64,000 nucleotides of DNA from Stappia sp. ES.058 (GTDB lineage Bacteria > Pseudomonadota > Alphaproteobacteria > Rhizobiales > Stappiaceae). The notes under the pieces were generated by a model. The model was not told the DNA's origin, did not search any database, and saw nothing but the letters and a program-made list of their open reading frames with translations. The stretch's first letter is position 1, and every line of letters begins with the position of its first letter. This document shows positions 9,395-18,458 of the stretch, piece by piece. Where the stretch lies: contig NZ_LT629784.1 of NCBI RefSeq assembly GCF_900105595.1, forward strand, positions 3,410,001 through 3,474,000. The letters are read 5' to 3'. The position numbers were made by a program, and so were the translations under genes.

Positions 9395-12300
9395 CTATTC
9401 GGCGGCGAGTTTCGCCGTTTCAGGGGTACGATAAGCGGCAAGAAGGTCGGGCACCTTCGCCTGCGCAACCTTCGCGGATTTCTCCCGCACCGGCCCGAAG
9501 CCCTTGATGCTTTCGGGATAGGCCAGAAGCGCCAGCGCCTGGTCGGCATTGGTATCCGACAGCGATCCGCAAACCTCGTCGACGATCGCGACATAATCGT
9601 CGCGCAGCCGGCGCTCCATGCGCCGTTCGTCCGTGCGGGCGAAGAGGTCGAACGCCGTGCCGCGCAGCCCCTTCATCCGTGCCAGCATGCGGAACGCCGG
9701 CATCATCCACGGGCCGAAACGCCGCTTTGCCGGCCGTCCCGTGCGCGGGTCGGTACGGCTGAGAAGCGGCGGTGCGAGGTGGAATTCCAGCCGCTCGTGG
9801 CTTTCGAAGGTCTCGGCGAGCTGCGCGGCGAACTCGCCGGAGGTAAACAGCCGCGCAACCTCGTATTCGTCCTTGATCGCCATCAGCCGAAACAGCTCGC
9901 GCGCTACGGTTCGCGCGATCTCCTCGCCCCGCTCGCCAAGGGGTGCGGCACGCTGGCGAAGCGCCGAGATACGCTGCAGATAGATGTTGGCATAGGCCGC
10001 ATCCTGATAGTCGCGCAGGAAGGCGCTGCGGCGCTCCACCATCTCGTCCATCGTTTCCGACAACCGCCGATGCGCCAGAGCCTCCGGGCGGCTGCGGACC
10101 ATGCGCTGCACGGCTTGCGGATCGACGGCTGCGACGCGCCCCCACGCGAACGCCGAAAGGTTCATCTCCACCGACACCTTGTTGAGCCGGATCGCCTCCT
10201 CGATCGCGTCGCGCGTGAGCGGCAACCCGCCCAGTTGCCACCCGAAGCCGAGCAGGAACATGTTTGCCGCAATCGCATCCCCGAAGAGTTCGGTGGCGAC
10301 GGCGGTGGCGTCGATGAAACGGCTGGCCTCAGGCCCGGCGGCCTCCTCGATGGCCGCGACAAGCCGGCGCCCGGGCAGGCTGAAATCGGGGTCCCGCGCA
10401 AAATCTCCAGGCAGGGTTTCATGGGTGTTGATGACGGCGGTCGTGCGACCGTGTTTCATTGCCGTCAGCACCTTGGCGGAGCCGGCAACCACGATATCGC
10501 AGCCAAGCACCAGATCGGCACTCCCCGGCCCGACCCGGATCGCGGAAATGTCCTCCGGATGCGGCGCGAGTTTCAAATGACTGGTCACCGCACCGCCTTT
10601 TTGGGCGAGCCCGGCCATGTCGATGATGCCGCAGCCCAGCCCGTCGAGATGCGCCGCCATGCCAAGCACCGCACCGATGGTCACCACGCCGGTGCCACCG
10701 ACCCCGGTGATCAACACGGAATGGGTTTGCGTCAACGGCGCGATCTCCGGCTCGTCCACGGCCGGGGCCGGCGGCGGCGAAACGGCACGTCCCTTCAAGA
10801 CACCGCCCTTCACGCTGACGAAGGACGGGCAAAAGCCCTTCACGCAGGAATAGTCCTTATTGCAGGACGACTGGTCGATGGCGCGCTTGCGGCCCCATTC
10901 CGTCTCGACCGGCTGGATCGCGACGCAGTTCGACTGAATGCCGCAGTCTCCGCAGCCCTCGCAGACAAGCTCGTTGATCACGATGCGCTCGTCGGGATCG
11001 GGGAAGAGCCCGCGCTTGCGCCGGCGGCGCTTTTCCGCCGCACAGGTCTGGTCGTAGATCAGGACCGTCAGACCTTCTTGACCTGCCAGTTCGCGCTCGA
11101 CCCCGATCAGGTCGTCGCGGTGGTCGATGCTGGTGTTGGCCGGCCAGTCGGTCGTCGGCGAATATTTTTCCGGTTCGTCGGTGACGATGGCGACGCGGCG
11201 CGCGCCCTCGGCCGCCACCTGGCGGGCGATTTCGGGCACCGTCAGACCGCCGTCATGCGCCTGGCCGCCGGTCATCGCGACAGCGTCGTTGTAGAGGATC
11301 TTGTAGGTGATGTTGACGCCGGCGGCATGGGCGGCGCGGATCGCCAGCGCACCGGAGTGATTGTAGGTGCCGTCGCCGAGGTTCTGGAACACATGGCCGG
11401 TGCGCGAGAACGGCGCCTCGCCGATCCAGTTCGCGCCCTCGCCGCCCATCTGCGTGTAGCCCTCGGTGTTGCGGTCCATCCACTGCACCATGTAGTGGCA
11501 GCCGATGCCCGCATAGGCACGACTGCCTTCCGGGATCACGGTGGAGGAATTGTGCGGACAACCGGCGCAGAAATACGGGCTGCGGACAGCGACGTCGCCG
11601 GTGCGCGCGAGCCGCTCGCGGCGGTCTTCAAGATCCGCGATCGCCGCGCCGAGCGCCTCCGTCGGGCGCCGCTGGTGCAGCCTGCGGCCGATCTCCAGCG
11701 CGATATGCATGGGTTCCAGCGCCGCCGGCGCGGGAAAGAGCACGCGCCCCTCCTCGTCCTGCTTGCCGACAATCATCGGTGCATTGCGCGTGCCGTAGAG
11801 GATTTCCTTGGCCTGGCCCTCGATCAGCCCGCGCTTTTCCTCGACGAAGACGAGAAGCTCCAGACCCTTGGCGAAGTCACCCAAGCGTTGCGCATCGAGC
11901 GGCCAGGGACATCCCACCTTGAGGAACGCCAGTCCGTGATCGGCGGCGGCGACCTCGTCGAGGCCAAGCATGTCGAGCGCTTCCAGCACATCCAGATAGC
12001 TCTTGCCGGTGGAGACGATGCCGATCCGGGGCTGGCGCCCGCCCGACAGCACCACCCGGTCGAGCGGATTGGCGGCGATGAAGGCGCGTGCAGCCGGGAG
12101 CTTGAGGTTGTGCAGCCGCGCTTCCTGGGTCAGCGCATGTTCGGCGGGTCGAATGTGCGGACCGCCCTCGGGAAACGCGAAATCGGGAATGACCGGCATG
12201 ACCCGGTCGATCCGTCCGTCGATGGAGGCGGTCGATTCGACATTGTCCTTGACGAGCTTCAGCCCCGTCCAAAGGCCGGAAAAGCGCGACAGCGCCCAGC

Positions 12301-12856
12301 CGTAGAGACCGAAATCCAGAATCTCCTGCGCCCCGGCGGGATTGAGGATCGGCATCATCGCATCGACCAGCGCGAACTCCGACTGATGCGCCGTGGTCGA
12401 GCTTTCGCAAGTATGATCGTCGCCCATCAGCGCCAGAACGCCGCCATGCGGAGAGGTTCCTGCCAGATTGGCATGACGGAAGGCATCGCCGGAGCGGTCG
12501 ACGCCGGGCCCCTTGCCGTACCAGATGCCGAAGACGCCGTCGTATTTGCCTTCGCCGCGCATCTGCGCCTGCTGGGTGCCCCAAAGCGCGGTCGCCGCCA
12601 GATCCTCGTTGATCGCCGGGCGGAACACGACATCCGCCGGTGAGAGAAGCTTCGACGCCCGTTGAAACTGCTGGTCAAGCGCGCCCAGCGGCGAACCGCG
12701 ATAGCCCGTCACATAGCCGGCGGTGTTGAAGCCCGCCTGCCGGTCGCGTTCCTTCTGCATCAGGACGAGGCGGATCAGCGCCTGCGTGCCGGAAATGAAG
12801 ATCCGCTCCTTGCTGAGGTCGAACTTGTCGTCGAGCGAAACCCGATTGCGCGTCAT
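9395..12856 (-). CDS. Indolepyruvate ferredoxin oxidoreductase, fused alpha/beta form
   Basis: A 1153-residue fused enzyme that oxidatively decarboxylates aryl- or branched 2-oxoacids to acyl-CoA, passing electrons to ferredoxin. The N-terminal half has the pyrimidine-binding domain (YVTGYRGSPLGALDQ) and the thiamine-diphosphate domain with an intact GDGTYNHSG plus YNDAVAMTGGQ. Iron-sulphur ligands cluster in CEGCGDCGIQSNC and CNKDYSCVKGFCPSF (residues about 650-700). A gamma-type domain with GVGGTGVVTIG follows near residue 730, and the last 200 residues are the extra C-terminal domain usual in the proteobacterial fused form. Length is normal. It is convergent with the response regulator. 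With the nearby ligase and importer it could take part in catabolism of aromatic amino acid derivatives, which is inference. Confidence 0.92.
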   Translation of the reverse strand: MTRNRVSLDDKFDLSKERIFISGTQALIRLVLMQKERDRQAGFNTAGYVTGYRGSPLGALDQQFQRASKLLSPADVVFRPAINEDLAATALWGTQQAQMRGEGKYDGVFGIWYGKGPGVDRSGDAFRHANLAGTSPHGGVLALMGDDHTCESSTTAHQSEFALVDAMMPILNPAGAQEILDFGLYGWALSRFSGLWTGLKLVKDNVESTASIDGRIDRVMPVIPDFAFPEGGPHIRPAEHALTQEARLHNLKLPAARAFIAANPLDRVVLSGGRQPRIGIVSTGKSYLDVLEALDMLGLDEVAAADHGLAFLKVGCPWPLDAQRLGDFAKGLELLVFVEEKRGLIEGQAKEILYGTRNAPMIVGKQDEEGRVLFPAPAALEPMHIALEIGRRLHQRRPTEALGAAIADLEDRRERLARTGDVAVRSPYFCAGCPHNSSTVIPEGSRAYAGIGCHYMVQWMDRNTEGYTQMGGEGANWIGEAPFSRTGHVFQNLGDGTYNHSGALAIRAAHAAGVNITYKILYNDAVAMTGGQAHDGGLTVPEIARQVAAEGARRVAIVTDEPEKYSPTTDWPANTSIDHRDDLIGVERELAGQEGLTVLIYDQTCAAEKRRRRKRGLFPDPDERIVINELVCEGCGDCGIQSNCVAIQPVETEWGRKRAIDQSSCNKDYSCVKGFCPSFVSVKGGVLKGRAVSPPPAPAVDEPEIAPLTQTHSVLITGVGGTGVVTIGAVLGMAAHLDGLGCGIIDMAGLAQKGGAVTSHLKLAPHPEDISAIRVGPGSADLVLGCDIVVAGSAKVLTAMKHGRTTAVINTHETLPGDFARDPDFSLPGRRLVAAIEEAAGPEASRFIDATAVATELFGDAIAANMFLLGFGWQLGGLPLTRDAIEEAIRLNKVSVEMNLSAFAWGRVAAVDPQAVQRMVRSRPEALAHRRLSETMDEMVERRSAFLRDYQDAAYANIYLQRISALRQRAAPLGERGEEIARTVARELFRLMAIKDEYEVARLFTSGEFAAQLAETFESHERLEFHLAPPLLSRTDPRTGRPAKRRFGPWMMPAFRMLARMKGLRGTAFDLFARTDERRMERRLRDDYVAIVDEVCGSLSDTNADQALALLAYPESIKGFGPVREKSAKVAQAKVPDLLAAYRTPETAKLAAE

Positions 12857-13235
12857 GTGATGTGCGATCCTTTTGCCTGTTTCGCCCCGTTTCCGGCCGC
12901 GGGCCCGTCTCGCCCGGCTTCATGCGCGGGCCTGATGAGCCGCGACGGGGACGCGAGCCTGCCTTGCGCGTTCCGAGCGCAAGCCCTTTGGCCGCCCACA
13001 AGGGAATACGGGACGGCACGCGCGAGCGTGCTTTGAGATCCATTTAACAGCCTCGCCCCCACCCGGATCAAGCGCTGCGCCGCCTTCCGCGCTGGCGGCC
13101 GATCACGGGCGCGGGCGGCACAAAGCACAGTCACCGGGCTCGGGAGCGGTCAGACCGGAGCGCTCGCATCAAAGCGCCCGAACCGGGGCGATCTGGCGGG
13201 CGCACCGCAGCACGCCCGGCCTGGTCCTCAACGCC
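12857..13235. other. Intergenic region upstream of the indolepyruvate oxidoreductase
   Basis: 379 bases with no gene I can support; reading frames here lack ribosome sites and family features. It must hold the minus-strand promoter of the oxidoreductase and the end of the TRAP operon transcript. Two stem-loops are visible: GCACGC-gcga-GCGTGC at 13016-13031 and GCGCCCG...CGGGCGC at 13174-13203. The second could terminate the TRAP transcript but has only a three-base T run behind it on the minus strand. Confidence 0.4.
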
Positions 13236-15899
13236 TTAGAAACTCAGCGACACATCGCGATGGCTGGAGTTGCAGGACGCGACATAGAGCGCCTGCTCGC
13301 GCGGCAGGCTCGGCTGGCCGCGCAGTCCGATGGTGTCCTTGATCGCATCGTTGTAGGCCCTGAGTTGGGGCAGGAGTTCATCCTGCGCGCGCAACCGCCA
13401 GGCCATGTCCGCCTCGAACAGCTGCATGGCTTCGGCCAGCGCGGCGCGCGCGACCTCCGGCTCCGGCGTTCCCGAGCGCATCGCCTTGCGCGCATCGTTC
13501 ACCGCGGAGCGGACATCACGGGCGCCCTCGATGTCGGAGTAGATGCTGCGCACGTCCGTGATCCGGTCGACGAAGGCGTCCGGCTCCATCGTGTCCAATT
13601 CCTGGACGAGCCCGCGCAGATCGTCTTCGCTGGCCGCCAGCCTGTCGACGTCGGAGATCACGGTCATGAGTTCGACGAGCGGCTCATAGGCATCGTCGAC
13701 CGCGCGCCGATACTCGCGCCGCGTCTGGTTCTCGTTGGTCTGGATCTTGGCGAAGGTCGTGTGGCGTTCGTCCCAACCCGCCGGAATCTCCGCGACGAGA
13801 ACCTCGCGGTCCGTCTTGAGATCCTCGATTTGCGCGCTTGCGCGCTCACCGCGCGCGGCGGAGTAGATCTGCCCCTCGCCGGACCGGCGCACGACCAGCT
13901 CGAGGGCGGTGATCCGTTCGTCGATGCGACGGATATCGCGCTCGATGGCCCGAACCGTGACATGCAGCGGCCGGTAGTCGACGGCGGCCACCTTGACTGC
14001 CGCTTCCGCATCGACGATCTGCGCCATCAGCGTCAGGCTTTCCTCGGCCTTTTCAAAGCTCTCCGCGAGGTCTTCGCGCAGGTCTTCGGGAACATAGGAC
14101 AGATCGAGCGCCCTCGCCGTCTGGATCGCGGCGCGAATGTCCTCGCCGTTTTTCGCGAACTCATCCTGCACGTAGCTTTCCATGCAGTATTGCAAGCGCG
14201 GATTGAGCGGCGGCGGCGCGGTTTCCGACAGGAGCGAGGCCCTGTTCGGCAGGTAGTTCACCAGCGCCGGATAGAAACCGACGATGCCGAGCGCCAAAAT
14301 CTGGAGACCGATGAAAGCGATGACACCCTTGTACATCGCGGTGGTCTTCACGGTCGCCGGCGCAACACCGCGCAGATAAAACAGCGCGAACCCGAACGGT
14401 GGAGTGAGGAACGATGTCTGGATGTTCAGCCCGATCATCACGCCAAGCCAGACCGCCGTCACATTGGCGGACGGATCGGCCAGGAGAATCGGCGCGACGA
14501 TGGGCACGACGACCACGGCGATCTCGATGAAGTCGAGAAAGAAGCCGAGGACGAAGATCACCAGCATGACGATTAGGAACTGGATCCAGAACCCGCCGGG
14601 CAGCCCTTGCAGGAATTCCTTTACCAGTTCCTCGCCGCCAAACGCGCGGAAGGCGGAGGTCAGCATGGCCGCGCCAAGCAGGATGATGAAAACGAGCGAC
14701 GACGTTTTCGCCGTCTCGACCATCACGCCCTTCAGCGTGTCGGCGATCGTCAGTGCGCGCCAGCCGCTCCAGAAGATCGCAATGAGCAAAAGCGACACCG
14801 CAATCAGCGCAACCACAAGGCCAAGAACATCGGCGCTCGTGTCGATGCGCTTGATGTTGATCTCGTGAAAGCTGACGATCATGGCGATGGCAAGAAGCGC
14901 CAGGATCGCGAGGATCGCGGGGGTATATTGCCCCTTCTCGCCATCGTTCAGGCGATAACCCGCCATGATCATGGCGCCGATCGCGCCGATGGCACCGGCC
15001 TGGTTGACGGTTGCCACGCCGGCGATGATGGAGCCGAGCACCAGAAAGATCAGGGCAAGCGGGGGAAACAGGGTCAAGACGACCTTCAGAAAGAAGGCCC
15101 GGTCGAACTTGCCGCCATAGTGGACCGCGGGCGCCGATTTCGGGTTCAGCATCGCGAAACCGAGAATAAACAGCATGTACAGCCCGACGAGCACCAGACC
15201 CGGCAAAAAGGCGCCGAGGAACATTTCGCCCGCGCTCGTCGAGGTCACGGAGAAATCGGACGGCATCGACAACTCGCCGGTGCTCTCCTTGTAGAGCGCC
15301 TGACGCAGGGACCCGGCCTGATCGACCGCGCTCGCCAGCTGATCGGCCAGAATGATGAGAACGATGGAGGGCGGAATGATCTGCCCGAGCGTGCCGGAGG
15401 CGGCGATCGTGCCGGTGGCGAGCGAGGGCGAATACTTGTTGCGCAGCATCGCGGGCAAGGAGATCAGCCCCATCGCCACCACGGTTGCACCGACGATGCC
15501 GGTGGTCGCCGCCAGAAGCGCGCCCACGAACACGACGGAAATGCCGAGCCCGCCCGGGATCGGGCCGAAAAGCTGCGCCATGGTGACGAGGAGATCCTCG
15601 GCGATCTTGGAGCGCTGCAGCATGATGCCCATGAAGACGAACAGCGGGATCGCGATCAGCGTGTCTCGCTCCGCCTCCCAGTAGACGCCGCGGAAGTTGG
15701 TCACGCCGGCGCTGAGCCATTGCGACGGCCCGCCATGCGAAAAGAAGGCATCCGTTTCGCCGGCGAAGAGATAGCCGCTCAATGCGGCAATGCCGATCGT
15801 CAGGATCGCGGACCCCGGCAGCGCGAAGGCGACCGGAAACCCGGATCCGAGAGCACCGGCCATCAGGACGACCAGCATTACGAGAAAGAAGAGTTCCAT
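13236..15899 (-). CDS. dctM: TRAP transporter large permease (DctM type) with a long C-terminal coiled-coil extension
   Basis: An 887-residue protein: residues about 1-560 are the large TRAP membrane subunit and the remaining 320 or so are extra. The start at 15899 (MELFFLVMLVVLMAG) gives the normal DctM N-terminus. The membrane part has FMGIMLQRSKIAEDLL, GTLGQIIPPSIVLIILADQL and the C-terminal PPFGFALFYLRGVAP, all typical of DctM, with extra membrane segments around residues 345-400. The extension (from about SLLSETAPPPLNP) is hydrophilic and rich in Glu, Arg, Asp and Ala with heptad-like spacing (RAIERDIRRIDERITALELV), so it is probably coiled coil; no family name can be given. Usual DctM proteins have 425-650 residues. 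It is the last gene of the dctP-dctQ-dctM operon. Confidence 0.9.
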   Translation of the reverse strand: MELFFLVMLVVLMAGALGSGFPVAFALPGSAILTIGIAALSGYLFAGETDAFFSHGGPSQWLSAGVTNFRGVYWEAERDTLIAIPLFVFMGIMLQRSKIAEDLLVTMAQLFGPIPGGLGISVVFVGALLAATTGIVGATVVAMGLISLPAMLRNKYSPSLATGTIAASGTLGQIIPPSIVLIILADQLASAVDQAGSLRQALYKESTGELSMPSDFSVTSTSAGEMFLGAFLPGLVLVGLYMLFILGFAMLNPKSAPAVHYGGKFDRAFFLKVVLTLFPPLALIFLVLGSIIAGVATVNQAGAIGAIGAMIMAGYRLNDGEKGQYTPAILAILALLAIAMIVSFHEINIKRIDTSADVLGLVVALIAVSLLLIAIFWSGWRALTIADTLKGVMVETAKTSSLVFIILLGAAMLTSAFRAFGGEELVKEFLQGLPGGFWIQFLIVMLVIFVLGFFLDFIEIAVVVVPIVAPILLADPSANVTAVWLGVMIGLNIQTSFLTPPFGFALFYLRGVAPATVKTTAMYKGVIAFIGLQILALGIVGFYPALVNYLPNRASLLSETAPPPLNPRLQYCMESYVQDEFAKNGEDIRAAIQTARALDLSYVPEDLREDLAESFEKAEESLTLMAQIVDAEAAVKVAAVDYRPLHVTVRAIERDIRRIDERITALELVVRRSGEGQIYSAARGERASAQIEDLKTDREVLVAEIPAGWDERHTTFAKIQTNENQTRREYRRAVDDAYEPLVELMTVISDVDRLAASEDDLRGLVQELDTMEPDAFVDRITDVRSIYSDIEGARDVRSAVNDARKAMRSGTPEPEVARAALAEAMQLFEADMAWRLRAQDELLPQLRAYNDAIKDTIGLRGQPSLPREQALYVASCNSSHRDVSLSF

Positions 15900-15974
15900 C
15901 GTCCGAGACCCGTCGGCATGAGAAAACGGGAACATGTCGCGTGCGACTGCGCCCGCCCCCGGCTGTGAGGTTTC

Positions 15975-15997
15975 AGCAACAGCTGTCGGCTGTTGCT
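15975..15997 (-). other. Stem-loop between dctQ and dctM
   Basis: A perfect 8-base inverted repeat (AGCAACAG, 7-base loop, CTGTTGCT) lies in the 110-base gap between the dctQ stop and the dctM start. It has no good U tract, so it is more likely an mRNA processing or stability element than a full terminator. Confidence 0.5.
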
Positions 15998-16009
15998 AAT
16001 TTGCAGATA

Positions 16010-17047
16010 TCAATGCGCGGCTGACCCGGACATCGAGCGTCCGCCCGGATCCTCGCGAATGTCGGCCGCCGCCTCCAGCAGATAGGCTGTGAAGATGATC
16101 AGCATCGACACGGCGAAGACGCCGAGAAAGCCTGCCATCAGATATTTGACGTAGAGACCGAAGCCGGCCTGCGTTGTCTCGTAGGACAGGATCGGCGCGT
16201 TGATGATGTTCTGTTTGCCGCCCATCCCGATGATCAGGATGGTCCAGCACAGGCTCATGCCGAGAAAAACCGAACCGATCGCGTTCACATAGCCCTTGGT
16301 GCGCGACTTGAACGCGGCATAGAAGACATCGACGCGGACATGTCCCTCGTCCCACATGGTGTAGGCACTGGCGAACAGGAACAGCGCCGCGTACCAGAAC
16401 CGCACGAGGTCGGCCATGAACGCCTGTTCGTAGGAAAAGATGAACCGTCCGATGACGATCAGCAGTTCGGCAGCGACGACCAGAAGCGCCAGCCAGATGA
16501 ACCCGATCGAGCGGGAAAACGCTGCAAGCACGACCGACAGCGCGATCAGCGGCATATGCAGGTACGGCCCGCGAAACTGGGACCGGCCGAGGTCGCTGGA
16601 CAACGCCTCGCCGACGAGGCCATCGAGCAGGCCTTCGACCCTCAGGAAGGAAATCGTGGCATCGACGCACCCGACGATCAGCACGGCAAAGAACGCCGCG
16701 CGAATGATGAAGCTGTTGATGGCGACCATCTTCGCGCTGTCCGTGCGCAGCGCCACGGCGGGTGAACGAAGCACATATGCGGCCGCGGCAACGACAAACG
16801 CGGCATAGACAAGCATCTGGAGCCACGACAACGCCATGTTGACGGCCCCGTTGGCCACGCCGCCGAAGATCGGCGCCACACCTGGAAGATCGTGCCAATA
16901 GGTCAGGTAATTGTTGAGAACGAACGCGGTCATGACGGCCAGCATGGTCCATCCGAACCAGCGAACGATCAGCGCGCTCCGATCGGACCGCCGCGCCGGG
17001 TTGTGAAACCCGTCAGCGGTATCCGAAGCCCCTGCGAAGGACGACAT
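16010..17047 (-). CDS. dctQ: TRAP transporter small permease (DctQ type), enlarged
   Basis: A 345-residue inner-membrane protein. The C-terminal half has the DctQ pattern: a hydrophobic hairpin, then MWDEGHVRVDVFYAAFKSRT, followed by two further membrane helices, as in small TRAP subunits that bridge binding protein and channel. The first 170 residues add about four more hydrophobic segments (MLAVMTAFVLNNYL, LVYAAFVVAAAAYVL, IIRAAFFAVLIVG, LIALSVVLAAF), so it is roughly twice the usual 160-200 residues. Such extended DctQ proteins occur with large DctM partners in the TakP-like branch. The dctP stop is 93 bases upstream. The start at 17047 is the only upstream ATG in frame with a plausible N-terminus. 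Confidence 0.85.
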   Translation of the reverse strand: MSSFAGASDTADGFHNPARRSDRSALIVRWFGWTMLAVMTAFVLNNYLTYWHDLPGVAPIFGGVANGAVNMALSWLQMLVYAAFVVAAAAYVLRSPAVALRTDSAKMVAINSFIIRAAFFAVLIVGCVDATISFLRVEGLLDGLVGEALSSDLGRSQFRGPYLHMPLIALSVVLAAFSRSIGFIWLALLVVAAELLIVIGRFIFSYEQAFMADLVRFWYAALFLFASAYTMWDEGHVRVDVFYAAFKSRTKGYVNAIGSVFLGMSLCWTILIIGMGGKQNIINAPILSYETTQAGFGLYVKYLMAGFLGVFAVSMLIIFTAYLLEAAADIREDPGGRSMSGSAAH

Positions 17048-17087
17048 GTCGGATTAGCCTCATGCAATGTGGGACGGGGTGTGGAAA

Positions 17088-17115
17088 CGGGACGGAGCGA
17101 CAAGGCCCCGTCCCG
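17088..17115 (-). other. Stem-loop between dctP and dctQ
   Basis: A perfect 8-base inverted repeat (CGGGACGG...CCGTCCCG, 12-base loop) lies between the dctP stop and the dctQ start. Such intercistronic hairpins commonly protect the upstream binding-protein message and raise its level relative to the permeases; no U tract follows. Confidence 0.55.
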
Positions 17116-17140
17116 AATGTCACACCGGCAAGACGATCGA

Positions 17141-18241
17141 TCAGATCGTGATGCCCAGCACGCGGTTGCGCTGCTGCGTGTAGCCCGTGTCGGCAAGCAG
17201 CATCCAGCGACCGATTTCCGACCGTGCCTTGGCGAAGCTGTCGTGGGTCCTTGCTGCGAGATCGCTGTGCTCGCGGGTTTCCTCGAACACTTCGGCTGCG
17301 GCTTCACCGAACGCGTCATAGACTTCGTCGTTGAAGCGCTTCAGTTCGACGCCGTGCTCATTGATCAGCTTGTCGAGATAAACGCCGTTGTTGGCGTTGC
17401 TCTCGGCCATCTGGAGCGCGTTTTCCTCGTTGCAGGCGGCCTCGATGATTGCCTGGTCGGTCTTCGACAGACCGTCGAACCATGCCTTGTTCATGCCCAT
17501 GGCCAACTGCGAACCCGGCTCGTGCATGCCCGGATAATAGTAGTATTTCGCAGCTTCGTAGAACTTCATGAAGTAGTCGTTCCACGGACCGACCCACTCG
17601 GTAGCGTCGACCGCACCCGAGACAAGGTTTTCGTAAATCTGACCACCCGGCAAGGACACCGGCGAGGCGCCGAGCTTTGCCATGACGTCGCCGCCAAGGC
17701 CCGGGATACGCATCTTCAGACCCTTGAGGTCGTCTGCGGTCTCGATTTCCTTGTTGAACCAGCCACCCATCTGCACGCCGGTGTTGCCGGCGGCAAAGTT
17801 CTTGAGGCCGTAGTCGCCGGCGAGCTCGTCCCAGAGCTCCTGGCCGCCGCCGTACTTGATCCAGGCGTCGATCTCGGCATAGGTCAGGCCGAACGGCACG
17901 GCCGTGAAATACGCCCAGGCCGGGTGCTTGCCCTTCCAGTAATAGTCGGCTCCGATGTAGGCCTGCGCATTGCCCGAGGCGACTTCGTCGAAAGAGTCGA
18001 ACGCGCCGACGCGCTCGCCTGCGGCGAAATACTGGACGTTGATGCGGCCTTCGGTCAGGTTTCCGATGCGGGCAGCGAGACGCTGCGCGCTGGTGCCAAG
18101 ACCCGGAAAGTCACGCGGCCACGTCGACACGATGACCATGTCGGTGGTGCCCTGCGCGATGGCGGGTGCGGCCAGCGTGGTAGCTGCAGCAGCTGCACCT
18201 GCGCCGAGTCCGGCATTCTTCAGAAATGAACGGCGATCCAT
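17141..18241 (-). CDS. dctP: TRAP transporter periplasmic substrate-binding protein (DctP type, Tat-exported, TakP-like)
   Basis: A 366-residue solute receptor. The start at 18241 has a strong Shine-Dalgarno (GGGAGGAG, about five bases away) and gives a twin-arginine signal (RRSFLKNAGLGAGAAAA, cut near AIA-QG). Export already folded via Tat is common in this branch. The ligand-binding part contains GGQIYENLVSGAVDATEWVG, the pattern seen in TakP and lactate-binding TRAP receptors, where the Glu-Trp region helps bind a 2-oxo or 2-hydroxy acid with a metal ion. A 2-oxoacid or lactate-like ligand is therefore likely, but this is inference from family. It is the first gene of the operon and is divergent from the amidotransferase/nitrile hydratase genes. 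Confidence 0.92.
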   Translation of the reverse strand: MDRRSFLKNAGLGAGAAAAATTLAAPAIAQGTTDMVIVSTWPRDFPGLGTSAQRLAARIGNLTEGRINVQYFAAGERVGAFDSFDEVASGNAQAYIGADYYWKGKHPAWAYFTAVPFGLTYAEIDAWIKYGGGQELWDELAGDYGLKNFAAGNTGVQMGGWFNKEIETADDLKGLKMRIPGLGGDVMAKLGASPVSLPGGQIYENLVSGAVDATEWVGPWNDYFMKFYEAAKYYYYPGMHEPGSQLAMGMNKAWFDGLSKTDQAIIEAACNEENALQMAESNANNGVYLDKLINEHGVELKRFNDEVYDAFGEAAAEVFEETREHSDLAARTHDSFAKARSEIGRWMLLADTGYTQQRNRVLGITI

Positions 18242-18458
18242 ACTTCTCCTCCCACAGAGAAAGAAAAAAAACTGCCGGCAGCGTCTTCCGCTGCGCGACC
18301 TTGAAAGTGCCTTCTTGGTTATAGGCACCCTGACTATGATATAAAGCCCATGTGGATGCCCTAGACAAGTGCATCCGATTGCAAGTGGGTAATTTTTTTA
18401 ACCACTCGTGCATCCGTCCCCGCCGCCTCGTGCGATCCCAACCCTCTCCGGAGCCGCC
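18242..18458. promoter_or_regulatory. Divergent control region of the TRAP operon and the nitrile hydratase gene group
   Basis: This 217-base gap is more AT-rich than its flanks and has clear dyads. GGATGC (18354-18359) and GCATCC (18371-18376) form an inverted pair 11 bases apart, with a third GCATCC at 18410-18415. AGTGGGTAA (18384-18392) pairs with TTAACCACT (18398-18406) with one mismatch around a T run. These look like regulator sites or a leader hairpin. An AT-rich stretch at about 18330-18345 (tgactatgatataaag) is a candidate for -10 elements. No regulator gene lies next to it. Confidence 0.5.

Noticed and set aside
9779..12643. A 954-codon plus-strand frame opposite the indolepyruvate oxidoreductase
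   Set aside because: Same antisense effect; the minus-strand enzyme has complete cofactor motifs.
13174..13203. TRAP operon terminator at GCGCCCG...CGGGCGC
   Set aside because: Stem is fair but only three T follow on the minus strand, so it was noted in the intergenic entry and not called.
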